Part shown: positions 53,120 to 64,000 of the stretch, piece by piece
How the letters are laid out: the number at the start of each line of letters is the position of its first letter
Numbering within the stretch: the first letter of the stretch is position 1
NCBI GenBank assembly: GCA_009760885.1
Contig: CM019701.1
Coordinates: forward strand, 16,621,975 to 16,685,974
Length of the DNA stretch: 64,000 nt
Direction of reading: 5' to 3'
DNA from: Achatina immaculata
Taxonomy: Eukaryota; Mollusca; Gastropoda; Stylommatophora; Achatinidae
Notes under the pieces: model-generated
Databases searched by the model: none
Told to the model about the DNA's origin: nothing
What the model saw: only the letters and a program-made list of their open reading frames with translations
Program-made: the position numbers and the translations under genes

Positions 53120-54700
53120 TAAGTGTATTGTTTGACAACAAACTGTTGCTTATGTCACACACTTAAAAGTACAAGAAAGTTTGTTGTTTATGTTACACAT
53201 TTAACGGTAGAAGAAATTCTGTTGTTTATGTCACATATTTAACAGCAGAAGAAATTATGTTGTTTATGTCACATATTTAACAGTAGAAGTTCTGTTGCTT
53301 ATGTCATAGATTTAACAGTAGAAGAAGTTCTTCTATTTATGTCACACATTTAACAGTAGAAGAAGTTCTATTTCTTAAGTTATAAATTTAACAGTAGAAG
53401 AAGTTCTGTTGTTTATATCACACGTAGAATTCTGCTGTTTATGTCACATATTTAACAATAGAAGAAGTTCTGTTGTTTATGTCAAACATTTAACAGTCGA
53501 AGAAGTTCTGTTGTTTATGTCACACATTTAACAGTAGAAGAAATTCTGTTATTTATGTCTCATATTTAACACTAGAAGATGTTCTGTTCTTTATGTCACA
53601 CATTTAACGTAGAAATTCTGCTGTTTATGTCACATATTTACAAGTAGAAGAAGTTCTGTGGTTTATGTCACACATTTAACAGTAGAAGAAGTTCAGTTGT
53701 TTGTATCACACATTTAACAGTAGAAGAAGTTCTGTTGTTTGTATCACACATTTAACAGTAGAAGAAGTTCTATTGTTTGTATCACACATTTAACAGTCGA
53801 AGAAGTTCTGAAGTTTATGTCACACATTTAACAGTAGAAGAAGATCTGAAGTTTATGTCACACATTTAACAGTAGTAGAAGTTCTGAAGTTTACGTCACA
53901 CATTTAACAGTCGAAGAAGTTCTGAAGTTTATGTCACACATTTAACAGTAGAAGAAGATCTGAAGTTTATGTCACACATTTAACAGTAGTAGAAGTTCTG
54001 AAGTTTACGTCACACATTTAACAGTAGAAGAAGTTTTGTTGTTTGTGTCACACATTTAACAGAAGAAGAAGTTCTGTTATTTATGTCACACATTTAACAG
54101 TAGAAGAAGTTTTGTTTTTTATGTCACACATTTACAGTAAAGAATTTCCATTGTTTACATCACACATTTACAGTATAAGAAGTTCTGTTGTTTATGTCAC
54201 ACATTTACAGTATAAGAAGTTGTGTTGTTTATGTCACACATTTAACAGTATAAGAAGTTCTGTTGTTTATGTCACACATTTACAGTATAAGAAGTTGTGT
54301 TGTTTATGTCACACATTTAACAGTATAAGAAGTTCTGTTGTTTATGTCACACATTTACAGTATAATAAATTCTGTTTTTTATGTCACACATTTACAGTAT
54401 AAGAAGTTGTGTTGTTTATGTCACACAGTTAAAGAAGTTCTGTTGTTTATGTCACACATTTACAGTATAAGAAGTTCTGTTGTTTATTACACACATTTAC
54501 AGTATACGAAGTTCTGTTGTTTATGTTACACATTTACAGTATAATAAATTCTGTTGTTTATGTCACACATTTAACAGTAGAAGAAGTTTTGTTATTTATG
54601 TCACACACTTAACAGTACAAGAAGTTGTGTTGATTATGTCACACACTTAACAGTACAAGAAGTTGTGTTGATTATGTCACACACTTAACATTACAAGAAG
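53120..54700. repeat. ~40-bp minisatellite
   Basis: About 39 copies around GTTCTGTTGTTTATGTCACA plus CATTTAACAGTAGAAGAA. Local blocks share variants (GTTTGTATCACAC, GAAGTTTATG, ATTTACAGTATAAG), showing stepwise spread of variants. Confidence 0.95.
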
Positions 54701-54795
54701 TTGTGGTCTGTGTGTGGGGTTGTGTGAGTGAATATACATGTTTGAGTACGTGGGTGTTTGTGTGTGGACTTTTGTGCGTGTGCGTTTGTAGTCGT

Positions 54796-56785
54796 GTCTA
54801 TATGTGTGCGTATATATTATTGGGTATGTTTGTGTATGTTTATCAAAGTGTACAAATCATCATCATTATTGCACTCCGAACACGTCAGCAAGCGCCCAGT
54901 CTCCTCTTTAGAGAAGAATGGATCTTAGTTCAGGTTTTTATGGGACCTTACTTCACGTTTATATGGGATCTTAGTTCAGGTGTATATGAGATCTTAGTTC
55001 AGGTGTATATAGGATCTTACTTCACGTTTATATGAGATCTTAGTTCATGTGTATATGGGATCTTACTTCAGGTGTATATTTGAACTTAGTTCAGGTGTAC
55101 ATGGGATCTTAGTTCAGGTGTATATGAGATCTTAGTTCAAGTGTATATTTGAACTTAGTTCAGGTGCACATGGGGTCTTAGTTCAGATGTATATGAGATC
55201 TTAGTTCAGGTATATATGATTTTTTAGTTCAAGTGTATATGAGATCTTAGTTCAAGTGTATATTTGAACTTAGTTCAGGTGCACATGGGATCTTAGTTCA
55301 GGTGTACATGAGATCTTAGTTCAGGTATATATGAGATCTTAGTTCAGGTGTATATGAGAACTTAGTTCAGGTGTATATTTGAACTTAGTTCAGGTGCACA
55401 TGGGATCTTAGTTCAGGTGTATATGAGATCTTAGTTCAGGTGTATATGAGATCTTAGTTCAGGTATATACGAGATCTTAGTTCAGGTGTATATGAGATCT
55501 TAGTTCAGGTATATACGAGATCTTAGTTCAGGTGTATATGAGATCTTAGTTCAGCTGTATATGGGATCTTACTTCAGGTGTATATTCGAACTTAGTTCAG
55601 ATGCACATGGGATCTTAGTTCAGGTGTATATACTCCATAGCAGTAACGAGAATCTGTATCACGTTCTGAACTACGACATAAAAAAGGGGGGGGGGTTAGG
55701 TGAAAGGGTGGTGGTGGCTGAATCTTTATCATCTTGTTATGTGTATGTATGTTTGTATGTATGCATGTTTGTATGTATGCATGTTTGTATGTCTATATGT
55801 GTGCGTATATATTATTGGGTATGTTTGTGTATGTTTATCAAAGTGTACAAATCATCATCATTATTGCACTCCGAACACGTCAGCAAGCGCCCAGTCTCCT
55901 CTTTAGAGAAGAATGGATCTTAGTTCAGGTTTTTATGGGACCTTACTTCACGTTTATATGAGATCTTAGTTCATGTGTATATGGGATCTTAGTTCAGGTG
56001 TATATAGGATCTTACTTCACGTTTATATGAGATCTTAGTTCATGTGTATATGGGATCTTACTTCAGGTGTATATTTGAACTTAGTTCAGGTGTACATGGG
56101 ATCTTAGTTCAGGTGTATATGAGATCTTAGTTCAAGTGTATATTTGAACTTAGTTCAGGTGCACATGGGGTCTTAGTTCAGATGTATATGAGATCTTAGT
56201 TCAGGTATATATGATTTTTTAGTTCAAGTGTATATGAGATCTTAGTTCAAGTGTATATTTGAACTTAGTTCAGGTGCACATGGGATCTTAGTTCAGGTGT
56301 ACATGAGATCTTAGTTCAGGTATATATGAGATCTTAGTTCAGGTGTATATGAGAACTTAGTTCAGGTGTATATTTGAACTTAGTTCAGGTGCACATGGGA
56401 TCTTAGTTCAGGTGTATATGAGATCTTAGTTCAGGTGTATATGAGATCTTAGTTCAGGTATATACGAGATCTTAGTTCAGGTGTATATGAGATCTTAGTT
56501 CAGGTATATACGAGATCTTAGTTCAGGTGTATATGAGATCTTAGTTCAGCTGTATATGGGATCTTACTTCAGGTGTATATTCGAACTTAGTTCAGATGCA
56601 CATGGGATCTTAGTTCAGGTGTATATACTCCATAGCAGTAACGAGAATCTGTATCACGTTCTGAACTACGACATAAAAAAGGGGGGGGGGTTAGGTGAAA
56701 GGGTGGTGGTGGCTGAATCTTTATCATCTTGTTATGTGTATGTATGTTTGTATGTATGCATGTTTGTATGTATGCATGTTTGTAT
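54796..56785. repeat. 995-bp tandem duplication containing a 20/21-bp array
   Basis: The segment from GTCTATATGTGTGCGTATAT (54796) to the TGTATGTATGCATGTTTG run recurs at 55791 with offset 995 throughout (e.g. GTATATACTCCATAGCAG at 55626 and 56621). I saw only a few substitutions (near 54961-54990 versus 55956-55985). Inside each copy is a ~20-bp array (ATATGAGATCTTAGTTCAGG) and a run of ten G. Open frames within are not genes. Confidence 0.93.
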
Positions 56786-57038
56786 GTATGTATGTATGTA
56801 TGTATGTATGTATGTATGTATGTTTGTATGTATGTATGTATGTATGTATGTTTGTATGTATGTATGTTTGTATGTATGTATGTATGTATGTATGTATGTT
56901 TGTATGTATGCATGTATGTATGTATGTATGTATGTTTGTATGTATGTATGTTTGTATGTATGCATGTTTGTATGTATGTATGTATGTGTGTATGTACGTA
57001 CGTGTGTATGTACGTACGTACATATGTATGTTTGTATG

Positions 57039-57072
<34 letters not shown>

Positions 57073-57100
57073 TGTATGTATGTATGTATGTATGTAGGTA
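56731..57100. repeat. (TGTA)n microsatellite, ~370 bp
   Basis: TATG repeats with scattered TTTG, CATG and TACG variants. Long Cys/Val/Tyr or His/Thr/Ile frames on both strands are artefacts. Confidence 0.97.
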
Positions 57101-57428
57101 GGTATGAACCAAGTACATTTCCAAACATACTAAAGTGTCTGTCAGTTTCTATGAAAGAACATAAATTGTCCTAGGAAACGTTAGGCCCGCGTGGAAACAA
57201 GGCGGAAAATTAACACAAGTAACTGGAATAGGAAAGTTCTTAATTTACAAAAAGAGGGAAAAAAAACGACAAACATCGAAATCCAGTAGAAAAATAGATA
57301 AATACAGCACTATAATCTTTATGTAACGACATTACAACCTAACAAGAAATGCTCACGCACACAGCGAGTCACGTGACAAGCTGATCTCACAACAGAAGGT
57401 GTCAACAGAAATAAAATCACAGGTTATT
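57101..57428. other. No gene recognised
   Basis: Short single-copy stretch before the 45-bp array. Confidence 0.5.
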
Positions 57429-57444
57429 AAAATGTGTAAGCGCG

Positions 57445-57950
57445 AAGGCTTTGTACACAAGACACCACACACAAACACAGAGCTGTCACAAGGCTTTGTA
57501 CACAACACACCACACACAAACACAGAGCTGTCACAAGGCTTTGTACACAACACAACACACACAAACACAGAGCTGTCACAAGGCTTTGTACACAACACAA
57601 CACACACAAACACAGAGCTGTCACAAGGCTTTGTACACAAAACACCACACACAAACACAGAGCTGTCACAAGGCTTTGTACACAACACACCACACACAAA
57701 CACAGAGCTGTCACAAGGCTTTGTACACAACACAACACACACAAACACAGAGCTGTCACAAGGCTTTGTACACAACACAACACACAAACACAGAGCTGTC
57801 ACAAGGCTTTGTACACAACACACACACACAAACACAGAGCTGTCACAAGGCTTTGTACACAACACAACACACACAAACACAGAGCTGTCACAAGGCTTTG
57901 TACACAACACACCACACACAAACACAGAGCTGTCACAAGGCTTTGTACAC
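57445..57950. repeat. 45-bp minisatellite, left part
   Basis: About 11 copies of AAGGCTTTGTACACAACACA plus CCACACACAAACACAGAGCTGTCAC. The array resumes at 59026 beyond a minus-strand RTE element. Confidence 0.95.
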
Positions 57951-59025
57951 GGCATCAATCAATCAAATGCCGTGCGGCGTGGCGTAGGCGATCATTTCTC
58001 TCCACAATTCCCTGTCTTTAGACTTGATTATGAGATCCGCCGGTGACTTTCTTCCTAGCCACACTGACAGCCCATCCAGTAACTTCTCTCTCTGTCTTCC
58101 TCTGTCTCTTCTTCCCTCAATTTTTCCAGTTGCCACAATGTTCCAATTTTCCTATTCTCAGGAAACGTACTATAAATCTCGCTTGTCTGCCTCTGATCTT
58201 TGTTGTAATTTGCCTTTTACTCCAGCCTCTCTTAAGACTTCTTCATTGGTTTTCTTAGCTGTCCATGGTACCCTCAACATCCTTCTTATGAATCACATTT
58301 CCGTGGCCTCCATTTCTCTCTATACTCTCTTATTCATAGACCATGCTTCACATCCATAAAACAAAATTGGCTCGATGTAACATTTAAGTACTCAGAATCT
58401 TGTTTCCATTGATATGGATCTGTTGCACAAGATGTTTCTCATTGTCTGGAATGCTGACTGGCCTGAGCACGTCTGCTTTTTATTTCGTTGTGACATTTCC
58501 CATCAGCTGTTATAATTGTTCCTAAGTACTTGAATCTATCAACTTGTTTCAGTTCTGTGCCATCGATAGTAGTGCTACATTTTGGTGGCATTCTTTTCTT
58601 TGAGATGACTATCACTTCAGTCTTCTTTTTGTTCAGGCTGAGACCTTTACTTTTACTTTCACGAACCACGATGTCCAGAAGAGCCTGTAGCTCCCCTTCA
58701 GATCCCCTTCACTTTTAGCAATCAGAACTGTATCGTCTGCATATCTTAAGTTGTTAAGGTTTTAACCGCCAATTGATATTCCTGGCAAGCTCTCTATATT
58801 TCTCTTTATATTTTAGCGGTACAAGGAGAAGAGGTCAGGAGATAGAACACATCCTTGTCTAACTCCCAATTTTATGTCTTGGAATGCTCCTATTTGATTC
58901 TCAACCTTCATTGCTGCTGATTGCTGCCAGTATATGTTTTTGATGAGTTTCAGATCTTTTCCATCTATGTTGATCATTTCTGTGTGTCTCACTTTATCAA
59001 ATGCTTTACAGTAGTCTATGAAGCA
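57951..59025 (-). mobile_element. 5'-truncated RTE LINE inserted in the 45-bp array
   Basis: Minus strand from CFIDYCKAFDKVRHTEMINI (5' end at 59025) through GVRQGCVLSPDLFSLYR, NNLRYADDTVLIAK, NKKKTEVIVISKK and FKYLGTIITADGKC to the 3' end CATTTGATTGATTGATGCCG. It is the sister of 47148-48204. A short internal duplication (GGGGATCTGAAGGGG near 58700) and frameshifts inactivate it. At the junctions only CAC/ACAC is shared, so there is no clear TSD. Confidence 0.9.
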
Positions 59026-59815
59026 CAACACACCACACACAAATACAGAGATGTCACAGGCTTTGTACACATCACACCACACACAAACAAAGAGCTGTCA
59101 CAGGCTCTGTACACATCACACCACACACAAACAAAGAGCTGTCACAGGCTTTGTACACATCACACCACACACAAACAAAGAGCTGTCACAGGCTTTCTAC
59201 ACATCACACCACACACAAACAAAGAGCTGTCACAAAACTTTGTACACAACACACCACACACAAACAAAGAGCTGTCACAGGCTTTGTACACAACACACCA
59301 CACACAAACAAAGAGCTGTCACAAAGCTTTGTACACACCACACCACACACAAACAAAGAGCTGTCACAGGCTTTGTAAACAACACACTACACACAAACAA
59401 AGAGCTGTCACAGGCTTTGTACACAACACACTACACACAAACAAAGAGCTGTCACAGGGTTTGTACACAACACACTACACACTAAGACAGAACTGCCACA
59501 AGGCTTTGTACACAACACTCTACACACAAACACAGAGCTACCACAAGGCTTTGCACACAGCACACTACACACTAAGACAGAGCTGCCACAAGGCTTTGCA
59601 CACACACTACACACTAAGACAGAACTGCCACAAGGCTTTGTACACAACACTCTACACACAAACACAGAGCTACCACAAGGCTTTGCACACAGCACACTAC
59701 ACACTAAGACAGAGCTGCCACAAGGCTTTGCACACAACACACTACACACTAAGACAGAGCTGCCACAAGGTTTCGTACACAACACACTACACACTAAGAC
59801 AGAGCTGCCAACAAG
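59026..59815. repeat. 45-bp minisatellite, right part
   Basis: About 18 copies. The first ten carry AAACAAAGAGCTGTCACAGG; the last eight carry ACTAAGACAGAGCTGCCACA. The array thus has separate variant domains on each side of the LINE. Confidence 0.95.
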
Positions 59816-60185
59816 TGTTTGTTAAAAAGAAGAAAACTATGAGACGACAACGAAATAAGATGAAAGATGAGTGGAAACAAACTCATGAAAGGTGGTTAAA
59901 AAAAACTACTGACTGACACCACAGAATAGAAAATGTCAGACAATGCAACGCAGACTTAGAATTTCAATATGGCGGATTGTTCACGCCTGGACAAACATAT
60001 GCAATATCAATTCTATCTGTTTGTGGTGAAGATACTCATAAAGTGAATCGATGTGATCAGCTTGCTCAAGACAGTTGCTTTTTTTTGTGTCTGTCTTTGT
60101 TGACAAACTAGTCTGTGTGATCCACAGATGGATTATATCAAATGGTACAGTATGTCTGAGATTTTATCTTGGGTTTGTGGTTCAT
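59816..60185. other. No gene recognised
   Basis: Single-copy-looking DNA between arrays. Confidence 0.5.
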
Positions 60186-60194
60186 TTAGTTTGC

Positions 60195-60600
60195 CAGAAT
60201 GTCATCAGATCTCCGAGGTTATGAGATGAGAAGGTTTATGTCATCAGATCTCCAAGGTTATGAGATGAGAAGGTTTATGTCATCAGATTAACAGGGTTAT
60301 GAGATGAGAAGGTCCGTGTCATCAGATCTCCAGGGATATGAGATGAGAAGGTCTGTGTCATCAGATCTCCAGGGTTATGAGATGAGAAGGTCTGTGTCAT
60401 CAGATCTCCAGGGATAGGAGATGAGAAGGTCTGTGTCATCAGATCTCCAGGGTTATGAGATGAGAAGGCCTGTGTCATCAGATCTCCAGGGTTATGAGAT
60501 GAGAAGGTCTATGTCATCAGATCAACAGAGTTATGAGATGAGAAGGTCTGTATCATCAGATCTCCAGGGTTATGAGATGAGAAGGTCTATGTAAGAGACA
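60195..60600. repeat. 39-bp minisatellite
   Basis: About ten copies of GTCATCAGATCTCCAGGGTT plus ATGAGATGAGAAGGTCTGT. Confidence 0.95.
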
Positions 60601-60870
60601 TTACAGACCTTCACTGTCACAAAGGATAAGACAATATATACAAGCTTCTCAGTGGATGAAGGAAATAAGACGTTAGTGTGAAAATCAGTCCATCATAAAC
60701 CCAGCCCACCTTTACTTTACAGAGGGTGGTGGATGTAAAACAGAAGAAGGCATGCATAGATCTTGTAATGTAAGTTTTTATTCTCAGAACTTGCTGAGCT
60801 GAGAGTGATGGCTTCAGCCAGATCAAACGTTTTTTTCATCAATTCTGGCTATCAGATCAGAGCGGTTCAG
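60601..60870. other. No gene recognised
   Basis: Short spacer between two arrays. Confidence 0.5.
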
Positions 60871-60874
60871 TTGT

Positions 60875-61320
60875 CCTTGTTGTCATATCTGACGTTTTCT
60901 CAACTGTTCCTACTGTCATATCTGACGTTTTCTCAACTGTTCCTACTGTCATATCTGACGTTTTCTCAACTGTTCCTACTGTCATATCTGACGTTTTCTC
61001 AGCTGTCCCTACCGTCATATCTGACGTTTTCTCAACTGTCCCTACTGTCATATCTGACGTTTTCTCAACTGTCCCTACTGTCATATCTGACGTTTTCTCA
61101 GCTGTCCCTACTCTCAGATCTGACGTTTTCTCAACTGTTCCTACTGTCATATCTGACGTTTTCTCAACTGTTCCTACTCTCAGATCTGACGTTTTCTCAG
61201 CTGTCCCTACTGTCAGATCTGACGTTATCTCAGCTGTCCCTACTGTCAGATCTGACGTTTTCTTAGCTGTACTTACAGTCAGATCTGGCGTTTTCTCAGC
61301 TGTGACCGTTGTCAGATCAC
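60875..61320. repeat. 33-bp minisatellite
   Basis: About 13 copies of GTCATATCTGACGTTTTCTC plus AACTGTTCCTACT. The 11-codon period opens both strands. Confidence 0.95.
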
Positions 61321-61389
61321 TACTGTTAGACCAGCCACAGTGGCAGAATCTTATCAGTTTAGGCCGTCACAAGTAAACACTTATACTCG

Positions 61390-62805
61390 CTCTGTCTGTT
61401 CCCTGTGTGTAGGCTGATGTATAAATTCAGTCTGTTCCCTGTGTGCAGGCTGAGGTATAAGCTCTGTCTGTTCACTGCGTGTAGGCTGAGGTATAAGCTC
61501 TGTCTGTTCCCTGTGTGTAGGCTGAGATATGAGCTCTGTCTGTTCCCTGAGTGTACTGAGGTATAAGCTCTGTCTGTTCCCTGAGTGTAGGCTGAGGTAT
61601 GAGCTCTGTCTGTTCCCTGAGTGTAGGCTGAGGTATGAGCTCTGTCTGTTTCCTGAGTGTAGGCTGAGGTATGAGCTCTGTCTGTTCCCTGAGTGTAGGC
61701 TGAGGTAAGAGCTCTGTCTGTTTCCTGTGTGTAGGCTGAGGTATGAGGTCTGTCTGTTTCCTGAGTGTAGGCTGAGGTATGAGCTCTGTCTGTTTCCTGC
61801 GTGTAGGCTGAGATATGAGCTCTGTCTGTTTCCTGAGTGTAGGCTGAGGTGTGAGCTCTGTCTGTTCCCTGCGTGTAGGCTGAGGTGTGAGCTCTGTCTG
61901 TTCCCTGCGTGTAGGCTGAGGTATGAGCTCTGTCTGTTTCCTGCGTGTAGGCTGAGGTATGAGCTCTGTCTGTTCCCTGTGTGTAGGCTGAGGTATGAGC
62001 TCTGTCTGTTTCCTGAGTGTAGGCTGAGGTATAAGCTCTGTCTGTTCCCTGAGTGTAGGCTGAGGTATGAGCTCTGTCTGTTCCCTGAGTGTAGGCTGAG
62101 GTATGAGCTCTGTCTGTTTCCTGAGTGTAGGCTGAGGTATGAGCTCTGTCTGTTCCCTGAGTGTAGGCTGAGGTAAGAGCTCTGTCTGTTTCCTGTGTGT
62201 AGGCTGAGGTATGAGGTCTGTCTGTTTCCTGAGTGTAGGCTGAGGTATGAGCTCTGTCTGTTTCCTGCGTGTAGGCTGAGATATGAGCTCTGTCTGTTTC
62301 CTGAGTGTAGGCTGAGGTGTGAGCTCTGTCTGTTCCCTGCGTGTAGGCTGAGGTGTGAGCTCTGTCTGTTCCCTGCGTGTAGGCTGAGGTATGAGCTCTG
62401 TCTGTTTCCTGCGTGTAGGCTGAGGTATGAGCTCTGTCTGTTCCCTGTGTGTAGGCTGAGGTATGAGCTCTGTCTGTTTCCTGAGTGTAGGCTGAGGTGT
62501 GAGCTCTGTCTGTTCCCTGCGTGTAGGCTGAGGTATGAGTTCTGTCTGTTCCCTGCGTGTAGGCTGAGGTATGAGCTCTGTTCAGTCAAGAGGAAAACGG
62601 CAACTGCCTCCATCAGATCAAACCAGACAGAGCTCATACCTCAGCCTACACTCAGGGAACAGACAGAACTTATACTTCAGCCTGCACGCAGGGAACAGAC
62701 AGAGCTTATACCTCAGCCTACACGCAGGGAACAGACAGAGCTCATACCTCAGCCTACACGCAGGGAACAGACAGAACTCATACTTCAGCCTGCATGCAGG
62801 GAACA
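61390..62805. repeat. 36-bp minisatellite with an inverted right arm
   Basis: About 33 copies of GTAGGCTGAGGTATGAGCTC plus TGTCTGTTTCCTGAGT run to about 62580. After a 40-nt unique spacer (TTCAGTCAAGAGGAAAACGG...) the unit continues in reverse complement (CTCATACCTCAGCCTACACT) for about five copies to 62805. A 13-unit block repeats with offset 468 (61727 versus 62195). Open frames of up to 418 codons are by-products. Confidence 0.95.
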
Positions 62806-63060
62806 GAGTGCAGGTTTCTCAGCTGTGCAGGTCGGCTATTTGATACTAAACATTGTACTTGTCTATCCTAAGAGACTTGGAGCTTGCATGGAACAATGGA
62901 AGAATGTTTTAAAAGAAACGGAGAACGGTTCCTGAGAAAGCTAGAAGTAACGCGAGGGCTGTTCAGACAAGTAAAAATGAAGGTTCAAAATACAAAAAAT
63001 TAGAAAAAAAACCATTGTGGAGAAGAGTATTAATGATAGGGGAGAATGAAAGAAAGAAAG
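62806..63060. other. No gene recognised
   Basis: Spacer between the inverted array and an A-rich repeat region. Confidence 0.5.
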
Positions 63061-63390
63061 AATCTGCCAGTTATCCAGAAATAAAGGAAGAATTTGACAA
63101 CTTCCCAGAAAGAAATGAAGAATATGACAACTTCCTAGAAAGAAATGAAGAATCTGAGAATTTTGACAACTTGCCAGAAAAAAAGGAAGAAATTGATTAC
63201 ATTTCAAAGAAAGAAAGAATCTAACATTTTTTCAGAAAGAAAAGAAGAATCTGACAAATTTTCACCAAGAAAGGAATATGAAAATTTAGAAAGAAAGAAA
63301 GAATTTGACAAGTTTCCACACAGAAAGAAAAGAAATCTGAAATGTTTCAAAAGAGAGGAAGAACCCGGCAATCTGTATAAAACTCAGTGC

Positions 63391-63450
<60 letters not shown>
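63060..63450. repeat. A/G-rich degenerate repeats and (GA)n
   Basis: 63060-63350 repeats variants of CAGAAAGAAAAGAAGAATCT+GACAA. 63391-63450 is (GA)n with one GGA interruption. Lys/Glu-rich frames follow from the composition. Confidence 0.85.
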
Positions 63451-63452
<2 letters not shown>

Positions 63453-64000
63453 TCAACAAATAATGACTAAGCAAGAAATGAAACATCCACCAGCACTTGA
63501 TGGGTGACATTTTTCAAACGTGGACATGAAAAGACGGTTAGACTGTCAGCACGCTTCAAGAAGATTCGTGATAACTACACACACGGACACCAGCATCTGC
63601 TGAATAACCGGACAACAACATACACAAAATAGCCGTAAACCAGCAAGACTTATTAAGTAACTGGTGAACAATATTTGAAACAAGAACATCCACCAAGAGC
63701 GCTATCACGCCAGCAACTAGACAAGACTTACCTGATGCATAAACATAAAGCAACAACTACCGTACAACAGGGAGCTCAGTAAACAACACATCAGGCCTAC
63801 AAACATACTTAAAACTGGTATTATCTCTTGTTTACCACAGGCTGTTAGAGTACTTGACAGTGTTCGCAAACACAACATTGTGAGACGAAAGGGGCATAAC
63901 AAAAACAATATTGTTACGACGGAAGAGTTATGTACCCACGGCGAAAAGACAAATATCAAGCAAGATAATTTTCTACATATTTGTTTTCTCTCTCTCTCTC
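63451..64000. other. No gene recognised
   Basis: Mixed sequence with short frames on the minus strand lacking motifs. It ends in a CT run at the window edge. Confidence 0.5.

Noticed and set aside
56556..57174. Cys/Val/Tyr-rich and His/Thr/Ile-rich frames on both strands
   Set aside because: Translation of (TGTA)n microsatellite.
57399..58046. 215-codon frame of a 15-residue repeat
   Set aside because: The 45-bp array is open on both strands and the frame runs out into a LINE 3' end.
57951..59025. Clear target-site duplication for the RTE in the 45-bp array
   Set aside because: Only CAC/ACAC is shared at the two junctions, which the array sequence would give by chance.
61381..62637. 418-codon minus-strand frame (LSLHSGNRQSSY repeats)
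   Set aside because: A 36-bp array with frames open on both strands and no non-repetitive protein-like flank or start context; no signal beyond the period.

Overview
The window is eukaryotic nuclear DNA from an animal, most likely an invertebrate. The evidence is a spliced gene with GT-AG introns and animal retrotransposon families: RTE-type, CR1/L2-type and RNase H-bearing LINEs, a Penelope-like element (PLE) with a GIY-YIG endonuclease, tRNA-headed SINEs and a probable hAT. A mollusc or another lophotrochozoan fits this mix, but that is inference. There are no operons, bacterial genes or CRISPR arrays.

The one host gene identified with confidence is epsilon-tubulin (TUBE1) on the minus strand. 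Four coding exons were recovered: 14399-14375, 13149-13076, 9067-8948 and 3271-3156. They join in a consistent phase and encode the first ~112 residues, up to the tubulin SGSGNNW loop. The rest of the gene lies beyond the left edge. Its introns are filled with retroelements: a GAA-tailed retroposon, RTE and CR1 copies, a PLE 22 nt inside intron 2, and two large minisatellites. Weaker candidate terminal exons of unknown genes lie at 20337-20167 and 26850-26657 (minus). A degenerate or multi-exon gene with 12-residue repeats may lie at 51035-49925 (minus).

Layout: 1-1.4 kb, 43-bp minisatellite; 2-14.4 kb, TUBE1 with its intronic repeats; 14.9-17.7 kb, long minus-strand RTE; 17.7-26.9 kb, AT-rich DNA with CR1, RTE and a U2 snRNA-headed SINE; 27.2-30.3 kb, minisatellite split by an RNase H LINE; 30.5-36.5 kb, CpG-containing pyrimidine-rich tract, a SINE-derived minisatellite and two SINEs; 37.2-38.9 kb, hAT-like element inflated by minisatellites; 39-43 kb, more minisatellites and LINE ends, then a second U2-headed SINE; 44 kb, PLE terminus; 47-49.5 kb, three RTE pieces; 49.9-63.5 kb, almost continuous minisatellites, including a 995-bp tandem duplication, a LINE-split array and an inverted array.

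By my coordinates roughly 30% of the window is minisatellite DNA. Transposons and minisatellites are closely linked here. LINEs sit inside arrays with target-site duplications, a SINE core was amplified into a 1.3-kb array, a LINE-like 3' tail is embedded in another array, and a hAT-like element carries two arrays inside it. The most novel-looking item is the pair of SINE-like elements whose ends match U2 snRNA.
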